Below the pieces are notes generated by a model that made no database searches, was not told the origin of the DNA, and saw nothing but the letters and a program-made list of their open reading frames with translations. Positions 33,015 to 42,257 of a stretch of 64,000 nt of DNA are shown piece by piece. Numbering within the stretch: the stretch's first letter is position 1; each line of letters begins with the position of its first letter. The position numbers and the translations under genes are program-made. Origin of the DNA: Oceaniglobus roseus (GTDB lineage Bacteria; Pseudomonadota; Alphaproteobacteria; Rhodobacterales; Rhodobacteraceae); NCBI RefSeq assembly GCF_002869745.1, contig NZ_PNOS01000010.1, forward strand, positions 1 through 64,000. The letters run 5' to 3'.

Positions 33015-34502
33015 CTACCACCATTTCGCGGGCTTTGCCACAAATCCGGCGGCACGTTCCAGCGCGTATGCGGTGTTCAGAAGCTCGGCCTCGTCCCAGG
33101 GCCGCCCGATCAGCTGCAGGCCAAGGGGCAGGCCTTGCGCGTTCACGCCCGCAGGGACCGCGATGCCGGGCAGACCGGCGAGGTTCACGGTCACGGTGAA
33201 GACGTCGTTCAGGTACATCTGCACCGGATCCGCCTCGGCCATGGAGCCGAGCGGGAAGGCCGCCGAGGGGGTGGCGGGCGTCAGGATGGCGTCGACACCA
33301 TCGGCGAAGACCTGTTCGAAGTCGCGCTTGATCAGCGTGCGGACCTTGCGGGCGCGGTTGTAGTAGGCGTCGTAGAAACCGGCCGACAGGACGTAGGTGC
33401 CGACCATCACACGCCGCTTGACCTCGTCGCCGAAGCCTTCGGCACGGGTCTTCTCGTACATCTCGGTGATGCCGTCGCCCTGGCTCAGCTTCGCGCGGTG
33501 ACCGAAGCGCACGCCGTCGTAGCGGGCGAGGTTGCTGGACGCCTCGGCCGGGGCGATGACGTAGTAGGCCGGGAGGGCGTATTTCGTGTGCGGCAGCGAG
33601 ATGTCGACGATCTTCGCGCCCGCGTCCTTCAGCATGGCGGTGCCGTCGGCCCAGAGCTTCTCGATCTCCCCGGGCATCCCGTCCATGCGGTATTCCTTCG
33701 GGATGCCGATGGTCTTGCCGCGGATGTCGCCGGTCAGCGCCGCCTCGAAATCGGGCACGGGCAGGTCGGCCGAGGTCGAATCCTTCGGGTCGTGGCCGCA
33801 CATGGCGCCGAGCATGATGGCGCAGTCGCGCACGTCCTTCGCCATCGGCCCCGCCTGGTCCAGCGAGGAGGCGAAGGCGACGATCCCCCAGCGGGAGCAG
33901 CGGCCGTAGGTGGGCTTCAGGCCCGTGATGCCGGTGAAGGCCGCGGGCTGGCGGATCGAGCCGCCGGTGTCGGTGCCGGTGGCGGCAAGGCAGAGGTCGG
34001 CGGCCACGGCGGCGGCGGATCCGCCGGAGGAACCGCCCGGCGTCAGCGCCGCGTCGTCGTTGCCCGAGCGCCAGGGGTTCACCACGTTGCCGTAGGTCGA
34101 GGTCTCGTTCGACGAGCCCATGGCGAACTCGTCCATGTTGAGCTTGCCGAGCATCACCGCACCGGCGTCGAACAGGTTCTGCGTGACGGTGGATTCGTAC
34201 TGGGGACGGAAGCCGTTCAGGATCGCCGAGCCGGCCTGCGACGGCACGCCCCTGGTGCAGAACAGGTCCTTGATCCCGAGGGGGATGCCGCACATCGCGG
34301 GTGCGTCGCCCCCGGCGATCCGCGCGTCCGCCGCCTTCGCCTGTTCGCGGGCGATCTCGGGCGTGTGGTGGACGAAGGCGTTGAGCTGGCCCGAGGCTTC
34401 GGCCGCCGAAAGGCAGGCTTCGGTCAGCTCGACCGCGGTGATCTCGCCCGAACGCAGCTTGTCGCGGGCGGCGGCGATGGTGAGGCTGTTCAGGGCGCTC
34501 AT
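33015..34502 (-). CDS. gatA: Asp-tRNA(Asn)/Glu-tRNA(Gln) amidotransferase subunit A
   Basis: 495 aa amidase-signature enzyme. The catalytic triad is readable: Lys78 in [10 protein letters not shown], cis-Ser158 in [17 protein letters not shown], and Ser182 in [15 protein letters not shown]. It releases ammonia from glutamine and channels it to GatB for transamidation of misacylated Glu-tRNA(Gln) (and Asp-tRNA(Asn)). The start overlaps the gatC stop (ATGA, 34499-34502). gatB is not adjacent and must lie elsewhere, as is common in this group. Confidence 0.98.
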   Translation of the reverse strand: MSALNSLTIAAARDKLRSGEITAVELTEACLSAAEASGQLNAFVHHTPEIAREQAKAADARIAGGDAPAMCGIPLGIKDLFCTRGVPSQAGSAILNGFRPQYESTVTQNLFDAGAVMLGKLNMDEFAMGSSNETSTYGNVVNPWRSGNDDAALTPGGSSGGSAAAVAADLCLAATGTDTGGSIRQPAAFTGITGLKPTYGRCSRWGIVAFASSLDQAGPMAKDVRDCAIMLGAMCGHDPKDSTSADLPVPDFEAALTGDIRGKTIGIPKEYRMDGMPGEIEKLWADGTAMLKDAGAKIVDISLPHTKYALPAYYVIAPAEASSNLARYDGVRFGHRAKLSQGDGITEMYEKTRAEGFGDEVKRRVMVGTYVLSAGFYDAYYNRARKVRTLIKRDFEQVFADGVDAILTPATPSAAFPLGSMAEADPVQMYLNDVFTVTVNLAGLPGIAVPAGVNAQGLPLGLQLIGRPWDEAELLNTAYALERAAGFVAKPAKWW

Positions 34503-34786
34503 TCGACCACCTTCGGCACGGCGAAGAAGCCTTCGCGGGCATCGGGCGCGTTCGCCAGCACCGCCTTCTGCTGGTTGCCGTCCGTCACCACGTCCTCGCG
34601 CCGCTTCAGCCGCATCGGCGTGACGCCGGTCATCGGCTCGACGCCCTCCACGTCCACCTCGTTCAGCTGCTCGATGAAGCCGAGGATGGTGTTGAACTCG
34701 GACGCGAGGGCGGGCAGGTCGGCAGGCTCGACCTTGATCCGGGCAAGCTTGGCCACGCGGGCGGCGGTTTCGGTGTCGATGGACAT
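34499..34786 (-). CDS. gatC: Asp-tRNA(Asn)/Glu-tRNA(Gln) amidotransferase subunit C
   Basis: 95 aa. [19 protein letters not shown] at the start, [20 protein letters not shown], and [20 protein letters not shown] are GatC hallmarks. It is a belt-like clamp stabilising GatA on GatB. Forms a two-gene gatCA operon with an ATGA overlap. Confidence 0.97.
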   Translation of the reverse strand: MSIDTETAARVAKLARIKVEPADLPALASEFNTILGFIEQLNEVDVEGVEPMTGVTPMRLKRREDVVTDGNQQKAVLANAPDAREGFFAVPKVVE

Positions 34787-34816
34787 GGGCGGCTCCGGTA
34801 AACTTCGCCCACGCGT

Positions 34817-35473
34817 TTATCCAAGTGGCCGGGCGGCTTCAAGCATGTGGCGGCGCAGCACCTCGATCATCCAGCCGAGCATGAGCGCGTTCAGCAGGTG
34901 CCAGAGCCAGTGGGTGCCCAGCGGCAGGACCGGGCAGAGCGCCGTGTCGAGCGAGCGGGCGGCGAGCGAGAGGCACAGCAGCGCCGCGCCGATCGCCTGT
35001 CCGCGGGCGACGCCGGGCAGGCGACGGCGCAACGCGACGGCGTAGAGCGCGATCAGCAGCGGGATCGGCCAGTACATCGCGGAGGTCGAAAGGCCCGGGA
35101 CCAGGCGGAACAGCGGCGTCAGCAGCGCGAGCCATGGGATGACGAGCACCGCGCCGAGCGCCGACCAGAGCGGGGAGAGCCGCCAGAAGTGGCGGTTGGC
35201 GGCGAAGGTGTAGGTCAGCACGAACAGCAGGATCGGCAGCACGTCCGCCAACCCGGCCCAGGCGGTCGCGTAGGTGTGCAACAGGAACGACCCGATGCCG
35301 ATGGCGAACAGCAGTGCCGAGAGCAGGCGGGGCAGCGCCATGCCGCCCGTGCGCCGCCACATCGCCAGTGCGGCGAGCAGGAAGGCGGCGTTCGTCAGGG
35401 CGTTCACCGGCTCGGCCCAGAACGAGGGGTCAAGCCGCTCGCAATAGCCGTCGACCGCCCTGCCCCATTCCAT
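34817..35473 (-). CDS. ceramidase-family (CREST) seven-helix membrane hydrolase
   Basis: 218 aa with about seven helices. The family residues are visible: [21 protein letters not shown] at the N-terminus (acidic residue plus EPxN), [21 protein letters not shown] (SxxxH...DxxP), and [15 protein letters not shown] (HxxxH). These match the zinc and catalytic set of alkaline ceramidases and PAQR-like hydrolases. In bacteria the natural amide substrate is unknown; ornithine lipids or other acyl-amides are possible in a Rhodobacteraceae lacking obvious sphingolipids. It is 30 nt upstream-separated from gatC on the same strand, so weakly linked. Confidence 0.85.
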   Translation of the reverse strand: MEWGRAVDGYCERLDPSFWAEPVNALTNAAFLLAALAMWRRTGGMALPRLLSALLFAIGIGSFLLHTYATAWAGLADVLPILLFVLTYTFAANRHFWRLSPLWSALGAVLVIPWLALLTPLFRLVPGLSTSAMYWPIPLLIALYAVALRRRLPGVARGQAIGAALLCLSLAARSLDTALCPVLPLGTHWLWHLLNALMLGWMIEVLRRHMLEAARPLG

Positions 35474-35519
35474 TCGCCGCCCCCTGCCCTAGCTCTGGTG
35501 CAAAACCTAGGAGGATCTC

Positions 35520-36185
35520 ATGAAAATCACATGGCTCGGACACGGCAGCTTCCGCATCGAGGTGGCCGATCAGGTGCTGCTGATCGACCCCTGGTTCACC
35601 GGCAACCCGGTGTTCCCCGAAGGCCGCAAGGACGAGGCGGTGGCCGGCGCGACCCATGTGCTGCTGACCCACGGCCATGGCGACCACGCCAGCGACGCGG
35701 CCTCGCTGGGTCTGCCGGTGGCGGGGATGGTCGAGCTGATGAGCTGGCTCGGCGACAAGGTCGAGACGACGGGCTTCAACAAGGGCGGCACGATCACGCT
35801 CGGCCAGGTGAAGGTGACGATGGTGAACGCGGTTCATTCCTCGTCCAGCCCGGACGGGAAGATCGCCGGCTCGGAATCGGGCTTCATGATCTCGGGCGAG
35901 GGAAAGACGCTCTATTTCAGCGGCGACACCGACATCATGGCCGACATGGAATGGATGGGCGAACTCCACAAGCCCGACATCGGCATCCTCTGTGCGGGCG
36001 GCCACTATACCATGGACATGGAGCGCGCGGCCTGGGCAGCGAAACGGTACTTCAAGTTCCGCACCGTGATCCCCGGCCACTACAAGACCTTCCCGGCGCT
36101 GGCGCAAAGCGCCGACGCGATGATCGCCGCACTGCCGGACGTTCAGGTGCTGACGCCGGAGGTGATGGAGACGGTCGAGGTCTGA
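35520..36185 (+). CDS. UPF0173 metal-dependent hydrolase (metallo-beta-lactamase fold)
   Basis: 221 aa. MKITWLGHGSFRIEVADQVLLIDPW opens with the family strand; THGHGDHASDA is the HxHxDH zinc motif, YFSGDTDIMADM the metal-bridging Asp, and VIPGHYKTFPAL the final His. An AGGAGG site immediately precedes the ATG. Close to YtkL-type proteins of unknown substrate. Divergent from the ceramidase-like gene (46 nt between starts). Confidence 0.94.
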   Translation: MKITWLGHGSFRIEVADQVLLIDPWFTGNPVFPEGRKDEAVAGATHVLLTHGHGDHASDAASLGLPVAGMVELMSWLGDKVETTGFNKGGTITLGQVKVTMVNAVHSSSSPDGKIAGSESGFMISGEGKTLYFSGDTDIMADMEWMGELHKPDIGILCAGGHYTMDMERAAWAAKRYFKFRTVIPGHYKTFPALAQSADAMIAALPDVQVLTPEVMETVEV

Positions 36186-36188
36186 GCC

Positions 36189-36878
36189 TCAGCGGCGGCG
36201 CGCGTAGTCCTCGGCCAGCGCCGCCGGATCGGCCCCGGCGCGGTAGCGGGCGAGGGTCCAGAGGTTCCCCGCCCCGCGCCGCATCCAGCCCTCGGCCTCG
36301 TACCGGGCGGCGGAGGTGGTCGCGGTGGCCGGGAGCTGCCTGAGCCGCCCCTTCAGCGCGCGGGCCAGGGCGACATCCTCCATCAGGGGAAGGTCCGGCA
36401 CGCCGCCGACGCTTTCCAGAAGGTCGCGGCGGATCAGCAGCCCCTGGTCGCCGTAGGGCAGCCCGAACGCGCCCGAGCGCAGGTTGGCCCAGCCCGCGAC
36501 AAGCTTCGGCGCCATCCCCTCGGCCCGGAAGGCCAGGCGGAAGTGGCCCGCCCTGTCGGGGTGACCGGCGACATGCGCCTCGACCGCCTCGACCCAGCCT
36601 TCGGACAGCCGGGTGTCGGCGTGGAGCAGCAGCAGCCAGTCCGTCGCCGCCGCCGCCACGCCCCGCGCCAGCTGCCCGCCCCGCCCGGGCGGGCCGGTGA
36701 CGATCTCGGCCCCGAGCGCCTCGGCCAGCCTCGGCGTGCCGTCTTGCGAGCCCCCGTCCGACACCACCAGCCGCGCGATCAGCCCCGCGTGCAGGCCCGG
36801 CATCAGCGCTTCGGCGCAGGGCGCCAGCGTGTCGGCGGCGTTCAGGGTCGGGATGACGAGGGTCAGGGGCGCGGGCAT
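36189..36878 (-). CDS. family 2 glycosyltransferase (TIGR04283 type)
   Basis: 229 aa GT-A enzyme. TLVIPTLNAADTLAPCAEAL is the N-terminal nucleotide-binding strand, VVSDGGSQDGTPRLA the DxS region, LLLHADTRLSEGW the DxD-like metal motif (HADT) and PYGDQGLLIRRDLLE and PLMEDVALARAL the acceptor/catalytic blocks. This is the subgroup annotated as TIGR04283 transferases, whose acceptor is not established. The ATG at 36878 is chosen; a GTG 6 nt upstream is equally possible. Divergent from ygfZ; its 3' end meets the UPF0173 gene head-on with 3 nt between stops. Confidence 0.88.
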   Translation of the reverse strand: MPAPLTLVIPTLNAADTLAPCAEALMPGLHAGLIARLVVSDGGSQDGTPRLAEALGAEIVTGPPGRGGQLARGVAAAATDWLLLLHADTRLSEGWVEAVEAHVAGHPDRAGHFRLAFRAEGMAPKLVAGWANLRSGAFGLPYGDQGLLIRRDLLESVGGVPDLPLMEDVALARALKGRLRQLPATATTSAARYEAEGWMRRGAGNLWTLARYRAGADPAALAEDYARRR

Positions 36879-36942
36879 CGGCACATGGCGTCGGGAAGGC
36901 TCGGGCCCTATATACGGGAGCGAGCGAGCAAGGAAAGCAGAC

Positions 36943-37692
36943 ATGACCGACCACCCGAGACGCATCCTGGCCATCGGCGGGGACGAGCGGCGCGATTTCC
37001 TCCAGAACCTCGTCAGCAACGACGTGCCCGCCGCCGACGGCGTGTTGCGCTATGCCGCGCTGCTGACCCCGCAGGGAAAGTACCTGGCCGATTTCCTGAT
37101 GTTCGAGCGCGAAGGCACCCTCTACCTCGACGTCGCCGCGCCGCTGTTCGACACGCTGAAGCAGCGCCTGACCATGTACCGACTGCGCCGCAGGATCACG
37201 CTGGAGGAGGTGGACATGCCCGTTCACCGCGGCACCGGGACCGCGCCCGAGGGCGCCATGGCCGATCCGCGGCATCCCGCGCTCGGCTGGCGGGGATATG
37301 GCGAGGGGTTCGCCGGAGACGATACCGACTGGACCGCGCTGAGGGTGGCCCATTGCATCCCGGAATCGGGGATCGAGCTGGTGCCCGATGACACCTACAT
37401 ACTCGAAGCCGGGTTCGAGCGGCTGCACGGCGTCGACTTCCGCAAGGGCTGCTATGTCGGGCAGGAGGTGACGGCGCGGATGAAGCACAAGACCGAGCTG
37501 AAGAAGGGTCTTGCGCGCGTCACGGTCGAGGGCGAAGCCGACGCGGGCACGCCGATCACCTCGGGGGGCAAACCCGCCGGCACGCTGTTCAGCCGCTCGG
37601 GCGGGGAGGCCATCGCCTGGCTCCGGTTCGACCGGGCGGACGGGGACATGCAGGCCGGTCCGGCCGTGGTCCGGCGATCACAGGACGCCTGA
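36943..37692 (+). CDS. ygfZ: YgfZ/GcvT folate-binding protein for Fe-S cluster maintenance
   Basis: 249 aa. The diagnostic KGCYVGQEVTARMKH motif has the conserved Cys170. GcvT-like fold segments are DFLQNLVSNDVPAADGVLRYA and LLTPQGKYLADFLMFE. It helps build or repair [4Fe-4S] clusters in a folate-dependent manner (IBA57 homologue). Slightly shorter than E. coli YgfZ. The ATG follows AAGGAAAG. Alone on its strand; 267 bp with a long hairpin separate it from the RTX gene. Confidence 0.94.
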   Translation: MTDHPRRILAIGGDERRDFLQNLVSNDVPAADGVLRYAALLTPQGKYLADFLMFEREGTLYLDVAAPLFDTLKQRLTMYRLRRRITLEEVDMPVHRGTGTAPEGAMADPRHPALGWRGYGEGFAGDDTDWTALRVAHCIPESGIELVPDDTYILEAGFERLHGVDFRKGCYVGQEVTARMKHKTELKKGLARVTVEGEADAGTPITSGGKPAGTLFSRSGGEAIAWLRFDRADGDMQAGPAVVRRSQDA

Positions 37693-37813
37693 AGGTATCC
37701 GGCGGCGGGGGCGCAGACACGCCCCGGTTGTTTTCCTGCCGAAACAGACCTCAATTCAGCCGAAGTTGAACCAATTTCCTCTGGCAAATCAACCTTGACG
37801 CAAAGGTAGAGAC

Positions 37814-37867
37814 CGACCGGACCCGCAGGGCCGTCGCACCGAAACTTCCGATGCGAGGGTCCGGTCG
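37814..37867 (+). other. long hairpin upstream of the RTX gene
   Basis: CGACCGGACCC (37814-37824) pairs perfectly with GGGTCCGGTCG (37857-37867), and an inner TCGCA/TGCGA (about 37834-37838/37852-37856) extends it. TATTCTTTG follows. It may be the ygfZ terminator, 120 nt after its stop, or a structured 5' leader of the RTX mRNA, about 90 nt before its ATG. Confidence 0.6.
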
Positions 37868-37959
37868 TATTCTTTGAAGACCTCCGGACATGTCTGAAAC
37901 TCGGGATAATCCCGGGGCGCCGCCTTCCGGGCGCGTCCGATCCATGAACGGAGCGTAGC

Positions 37960-39453
37960 ATGACAAGAACTTCCGATTCCTCGAAGCAGGTTTCTGCTCT
38001 GGGCGGCCTCGATCTGGACCTCGGGCTGGATTCCGGGCTTGCCGGACTGGCCGCGGCCGGCGGCAACGGCAACGGCAACAACGGGAACGGCAACGGCAAC
38101 GGCGGCAGCACCGGCGGCGGCAACGGGGGCGGCGGCAGCACCGGCGGCGGCGGCAGCACGGGCGGCGGCGGCAGCGTTCTGTCGGGGATCACCCTGACGA
38201 GTTCCGAAACCAAGGTGCTGGGCACTGATGACGACGACGTTCTCACGGGATCGGGCGCCTCGCAGAAGATCATCGGCCTCGACGGCAACGACACGATGTA
38301 CGGGCTTGGCGGCAACGACACGATGCCCGGCTGCGACGGCGATGACCTGATCGACGGCGGCGAAGGCGAAAACGTGCTGAACGGGGGCCGCGGCAACGAC
38401 AGCCTCTATGCCGGAAGCGGCGACGACACCATCAATGGCGGTCAGGACAATGATTCCATCTGGGCCGGGGACGGGCGCAACCGGGTCTCGGGTGGCAGCG
38501 GCAATGACGTGATCTCGGCCGGTGCGGGCGCGGATACCATTTCCGGCGGCAGCGGCAACGACCACATCGACGCCGGCGACGGCAACAATCGGGTCTCGGG
38601 CGGCAGCGGCAACGATTACCTGGGCGCCGGCGACCACAGGGACCTGATGTATGGCGGTTCGGGCAACGACACCATCGAATCCGGCGGCGGCAACGACGTC
38701 GTCGCGGGCGGCCGGGACAACGACTTCATGGACGGCGGAGAGGGCGACAACCGGCTCGACGCGGGCAGCGGCAACGATACGGTCCTTGCCGGATCGGGGG
38801 TCGACACGATCAACGGCGGCAGCGGCAACGACTGGATCTCGGCCGGCGACGGCGACAACCGCCTCACCGGCGGCAAGGGCAACGACTGGATCGACTCCGG
38901 CAGCGGCAACGACTGGATCGCGGCCGGCAGCGACAACGACACCGTCTCTTCCGGAAGTGGCAACGACCTCGTCTTCGCGGGCGGCGGCGACGACGTTGTC
39001 GAGGCCGGGCGCGGCGACGACACCCTCTACGGCAGCAAGGGCGACGACACCGTCGATGGCGGACGCGGCAACGACTCGATCAGCGGCGGCTCCGGCGAGG
39101 ACCTGATCTACGGCGGTCTCGGTGACGACATCCTGAAGGGCGGCCGCGACGCCGACACCTTCGTCTTCCACGTCACCGGCGACTACGCCGAGGACTTCAC
39201 CAACCGCGACGTCATCACCGACTTCGACCTGGACGAGGATGTCATCCGCCTGGCCTTCGACGGCGGCTGGGAAGGCCCCGTGACGCTCGAGCGGTTGATG
39301 GCCGAGATCGACATCTTCGAGGAGGACGGACAGGTCGTCATCGGCTACGAAGGCGGCGGCGACGGCGCGACGGCGGACAGCTATCGCCAGGCGGTCACGC
39401 TGGAAGACGTGGAACTGGCCGACCTGACGATCGACCACTTCGACATTCTCTGA
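37960..39453 (+). CDS. RTX-type calcium-binding repeat protein
   Basis: 497 aa. An N-terminal Leu/Gly-rich stretch and a Gly/Asn/Ser low-complexity linker (about residues 33-73, repeating GNGNG and STGGGG) precede about 30 nonapeptide-like units of the form GGxGxDxux, such as GGSGNDYLG and GGRGNDSIS, from about 90 to 395. A C-terminal non-repeat domain (DTFVFHVTGDYAEDF, NRDVITDFDLDEDVIRLAF) is the usual end of type I secreted RTX proteins. Ca2+ drives folding outside the cell. No enzymatic domain is visible, so it is structural or adhesive. No T1SS ABC or membrane-fusion genes adjoin; tolC lies 4 kb away. Confidence 0.93.
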   Translation: MTRTSDSSKQVSALGGLDLDLGLDSGLAGLAAAGGNGNGNNGNGNGNGGSTGGGNGGGGSTGGGGSTGGGGSVLSGITLTSSETKVLGTDDDDVLTGSGASQKIIGLDGNDTMYGLGGNDTMPGCDGDDLIDGGEGENVLNGGRGNDSLYAGSGDDTINGGQDNDSIWAGDGRNRVSGGSGNDVISAGAGADTISGGSGNDHIDAGDGNNRVSGGSGNDYLGAGDHRDLMYGGSGNDTIESGGGNDVVAGGRDNDFMDGGEGDNRLDAGSGNDTVLAGSGVDTINGGSGNDWISAGDGDNRLTGGKGNDWIDSGSGNDWIAAGSDNDTVSSGSGNDLVFAGGGDDVVEAGRGDDTLYGSKGDDTVDGGRGNDSISGGSGEDLIYGGLGDDILKGGRDADTFVFHVTGDYAEDFTNRDVITDFDLDEDVIRLAFDGGWEGPVTLERLMAEIDIFEEDGQVVIGYEGGGDGATADSYRQAVTLEDVELADLTIDHFDIL

Positions 39454-39520
39454 ACCTCGGCGGGAAACCTCGGCCCTGGCCCCGCCCCACCGGCGGGGTC
39501 AGACGCGTTTGCGGCGTGCC

Positions 39521-40084
39521 TCAGGCGCGCTCGGAATATTCCATCGTCTCGGTGTTGACGATGATGTCCTCGTCCTGGCCCACGAAGGGGGGCACCAGGA
39601 TGCGCACGCCATTGTCCAGCACCGCGGGCTTGAAGCTGTTGGCGGCGGTCTGGCCCTTCACCACCGGCTCGGTCTCGACGACCTTGCAGGTGACCTTCTG
39701 GGGCAGCGTCGCGTTCAGCGCCTCGGACTCGTAGTATTCGATGTGGATCGTCATGCCGTCCTGCAGGAACGGCCGCCGCTCGCCCAGGATGTCGGCGGGC
39801 AGTTCGATCTGCTCGAAGGTCTCGGAATCCATGAACACCAGCATCCCGTCGGTCTCATAGAGGAACTGCTGGTCCTTCTGCTCGAGCCGGACACGCTCCA
39901 CCTTGTCGGCGGACCGGAAGCGTTCGTTCAGCTTCGTGCCGTTCCTGAGGTTCTTCATCTCGACCTGGGCGAAGGCGCCGCCCTTGCCCGGCTTGACGTG
40001 GTCGACCTTCACGGCAGCCCACAGGCCGCCATTGTGCTCGAGCACGTTGCCCGGGCGGATTTCGTTACCGTTGATCTTGGGCAT
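39521..40084 (-). CDS. efp: elongation factor P
   Basis: 187 aa, three beta-domain protein. The modification loop [18 protein letters not shown] has Lys34, the residue that is beta-lysylated in gammaproteobacteria. A KPGK loop with Lys usually goes with EpmA-type modification, but the modifying enzymes are not in the window. [18 protein letters not shown] is the conserved C-terminal domain. It relieves ribosome stalling at polyproline, useful here because many neighbours are Pro-rich. A sigma-70-like promoter lies 43-71 nt upstream. Confidence 0.98.
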   Translation of the reverse strand: MPKINGNEIRPGNVLEHNGGLWAAVKVDHVKPGKGGAFAQVEMKNLRNGTKLNERFRSADKVERVRLEQKDQQFLYETDGMLVFMDSETFEQIELPADILGERRPFLQDGMTIHIEYYESEALNATLPQKVTCKVVETEPVVKGQTAANSFKPAVLDNGVRILVPPFVGQDEDIIVNTETMEYSERA

Positions 40085-40126
40085 ATGTCAAAACCGTGAC
40101 AGAAGGTTGATGGATTTCCGGCGCAC

Positions 40127-40155
40127 CCTATATCTTGGCGGACTGGGAGTGGCAA
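40127..40155 (-). promoter_or_regulatory. sigma-70-type promoter of efp
   Basis: On the minus strand: TTGCCA (40155-40150), 17-nt spacer, TATAGG (40132-40127). Spacing is ideal and it lies just upstream of the efp start. Confidence 0.55.
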
Positions 40156-40301
40156 GCCGCCGTATCCGGCGCTGACCATGCGTCAGCTATGCGCGGGGCG
40201 CATGGGTGCCATTCCAAAAGACGTAACCAGAATCGCGGGCTGAGCGTCCATAAGGGACCCCACGCCAGAAACGCAAGAGCAAGAAACAAAAGGACGACGA
40301 G

Positions 40302-40619
40302 ATGTCAGATTTCGTTGATGGCACGGCTTTCAATCACGAGCAAGGCAATCGGGCGCGCAAGCTCTTTGCCGCCGTCGTGCTGGCCGCGCTGGACGATGCC
40401 ATTGCCGACGACAAGAAGTACGGCAACGGCCCCGAGCAGATCGCCCGCTGGGCCCGCTCCCGCGACGGCCGCGAAGTGCTGTCCTGTGCCGGGATCGACC
40501 CCAACGAGCGTGTGGTGAACGGCCTCATGGAGTTCGTTGCCAAGGGTGTGCGCACCTCCGTCGCGCTGTCGCGCGAAGAGAGCGAGCGTCGTCATGCCGC
40601 GCAGGCCGAAGCGGCCTGA
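40302..40619 (+). CDS. DUF6280-type conserved Rhodobacteraceae protein
   Basis: 105 aa, all-helical, no signal. MSDFVDGTAFNHEQGNRARKLFAAVV and ARWARSRDGREVLSCAGIDPN are recalled as nearly invariant in Rhodobacterales, annotated as DUF6280. Such constancy over a small protein suggests an essential interaction, possibly with nucleic acid or a core complex, but function is unknown. AAGGACGA precedes the ATG and a strong terminator follows, so it is a single-gene unit divergent from efp. Confidence 0.82.
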   Translation: MSDFVDGTAFNHEQGNRARKLFAAVVLAALDDAIADDKKYGNGPEQIARWARSRDGREVLSCAGIDPNERVVNGLMEFVAKGVRTSVALSREESERRHAAQAEAA

Positions 40620-40647
40620 TCCCCTTTCTGCCCTCACACACCGAAAG

Positions 40648-40674
40648 ACGCCGCCCCCACCGGGCGGCGTTTTC
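40648..40674 (+). terminator. Rho-independent terminator after the DUF6280 gene
   Basis: ACGCCGCCC (40648-40656), 5-nt loop, GGGCGGCGT (40662-40670), then TTTCCGTT. Located 28 nt after the stop. Confidence 0.88.
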
Positions 40675-40780
40675 CGTTGCGCCCCGGCGCTGCCCCTTCC
40701 CCTTCCCGCCGTCGCGCCCTAAGCCTTGCCGCGGGCGGAACACCGGCGGAACCGGGCGAAGACAGGGCTAGGCGGGCACC

Positions 40781-42235
40781 ATGGCCAGGGCGATCATGAT
40801 CCAGGGCGCAGGCTCGAACGTCGGCAAGTCGATGATCGTCGCCGGGCTGGCCCGCGCCTGCCTGCGCCGCGGACTCTCCGTCGCGCCGTTCAAGCCGCAG
40901 AACATGTCGAACAACGCCGCCGTGACCGTGGACGGGGGCGAGATCGGCCGCGCCCAGGCGCTGCAGGCGCGGGCGGCGGGGCGCGATCCGGTGATCGACA
41001 TGAACCCGGTCCTGCTGAAGCCCGAGACCGACACCGGCGCCCAGGTGATCCTGCGCGGCCGCCGGTTCGCCACGCTGCGCGCCCGCGAGTACGGCGCGCG
41101 CAAGCACGAGCTGCTGCCGGTGGTGCTGGACAGCTTCCGCACGCTGGCCGCCACGGCCGACATCGTGCTGGTCGAAGGCGCGGGCAGCCCTGCCGAGATC
41201 AACCTGCGCGCGGGCGACATCGCCAACATGGGCTTCGCCGAGGCGGCGGGCCTGCCGGTGGTGCTGGTCGGCGACATCGACCGGGGCGGGGTCATCGCGC
41301 AATGCGTCGGCACCCATGCCGTCCTGCCCGATGCCGACCGCGACCGGATCGTGGCCTTCCTGATCAACAAGTTCCGCGGCGACGTCTCGCTCTTTGACGA
41401 GGGGGTGACCGAGATCGCCTCGCGCACCGGCTGGCGCCCGCTTGGCGTACTGCCCTGGTTCGACGGCGCCTGGCGCCTGCCGGCCGAGGACATCCTCGAC
41501 ATTTCCTCGCGCGGGGCCGGGCCGGTGAAGATTGCGGTGCCGCGGCTGAACCGGATCGCCAATTTCGACGATCTCGACCCGCTGGCGGCGGATCCGGGCA
41601 TCGCGGTAGAGATCGTGCCGCGCGGCCGCCCCCTGCCCGGCGACGCCGACCTGGTGCTGATCCCCGGCAGCAAGACCACTATCGCCGACCTGGCCGACTT
41701 CCGCGCCCAGGGCTGGGACATCGACCTGCTGGCCCATGTCCGGCGCGGCGGTCAGGTGCTGGGCGTCTGCGGCGGCTACCAGATGCTGGGGCGGGAGATC
41801 GTGGATGCCGAGGGGATCGAGGGCACGCCGGGCCGCTTCCCGGGACTCGGCCTGCTGGACGTGACGACGGAGATGGCCCCGGCGAAACGGCTGGCGCGCA
41901 CCACCGCGCTGCATCCCGACAGCGGGACCGAGGTGCAGGGCTACGAGATCCACCTGGGCGTGACCGAGGGGCCGGACCGCGCCCGCGCCTGGCTGACGGT
42001 GGACGGCCGGCCCGAAGGCGCGGCCTCGGCCGACGGGCGGGTGCGCGGCTGCTACCTGCACGGGCTGTTCGCCTCCGACGCCTTCCGCACGGCGTTCCTC
42101 GGCGGCCTCGGGGCGGCGCCGGGCACGTTGTTCTACGAGTCGGGGGTGGAGGAGACGCTCGACGCCCTCGCCGACCACCTGGAGCGCCATGCCGATGTCG
42201 GCGCGCTCCTGGCCCTGGCCGCAGAGGTGCGTTGA
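40781..42235 (+). CDS. cobQ: cobyric acid synthase
   Basis: 484 aa. The N-terminal P-loop-like ATPase begins [20 protein letters not shown], with [12 protein letters not shown] next, and [15 protein letters not shown] follows. The C-terminal class I glutamine amidotransferase has its nucleophile Cys330 in [13 protein letters not shown] and the triad His in [13 protein letters not shown]. It amidates four carboxylates of adenosyl-cobyrinic a,c-diamide in B12 synthesis. The other cobalamin genes are not adjacent, and no cobalamin riboswitch is visible upstream. Confidence 0.97.
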   Translation: MARAIMIQGAGSNVGKSMIVAGLARACLRRGLSVAPFKPQNMSNNAAVTVDGGEIGRAQALQARAAGRDPVIDMNPVLLKPETDTGAQVILRGRRFATLRAREYGARKHELLPVVLDSFRTLAATADIVLVEGAGSPAEINLRAGDIANMGFAEAAGLPVVLVGDIDRGGVIAQCVGTHAVLPDADRDRIVAFLINKFRGDVSLFDEGVTEIASRTGWRPLGVLPWFDGAWRLPAEDILDISSRGAGPVKIAVPRLNRIANFDDLDPLAADPGIAVEIVPRGRPLPGDADLVLIPGSKTTIADLADFRAQGWDIDLLAHVRRGGQVLGVCGGYQMLGREIVDAEGIEGTPGRFPGLGLLDVTTEMAPAKRLARTTALHPDSGTEVQGYEIHLGVTEGPDRARAWLTVDGRPEGAASADGRVRGCYLHGLFASDAFRTAFLGGLGAAPGTLFYESGVEETLDALADHLERHADVGALLALAAEVR

Positions 42236-42257
42236 GAGCCCCGCCCTATGGGCGGCG

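Noticed and set aside
38058-39120. Repetitive DNA resembling a CRISPR or tandem array
   Set aside because: The repeats are in frame, vary in sequence and encode GGxGxDxxx Ca-binding units and a Gly-rich linker.
40620-40780. Possible cobalamin riboswitch before cobQ
   Set aside because: GAACACCGGC looked suggestive, but no B12-box or conserved core follows; the stretch is explained by a terminator and GC-rich spacer.
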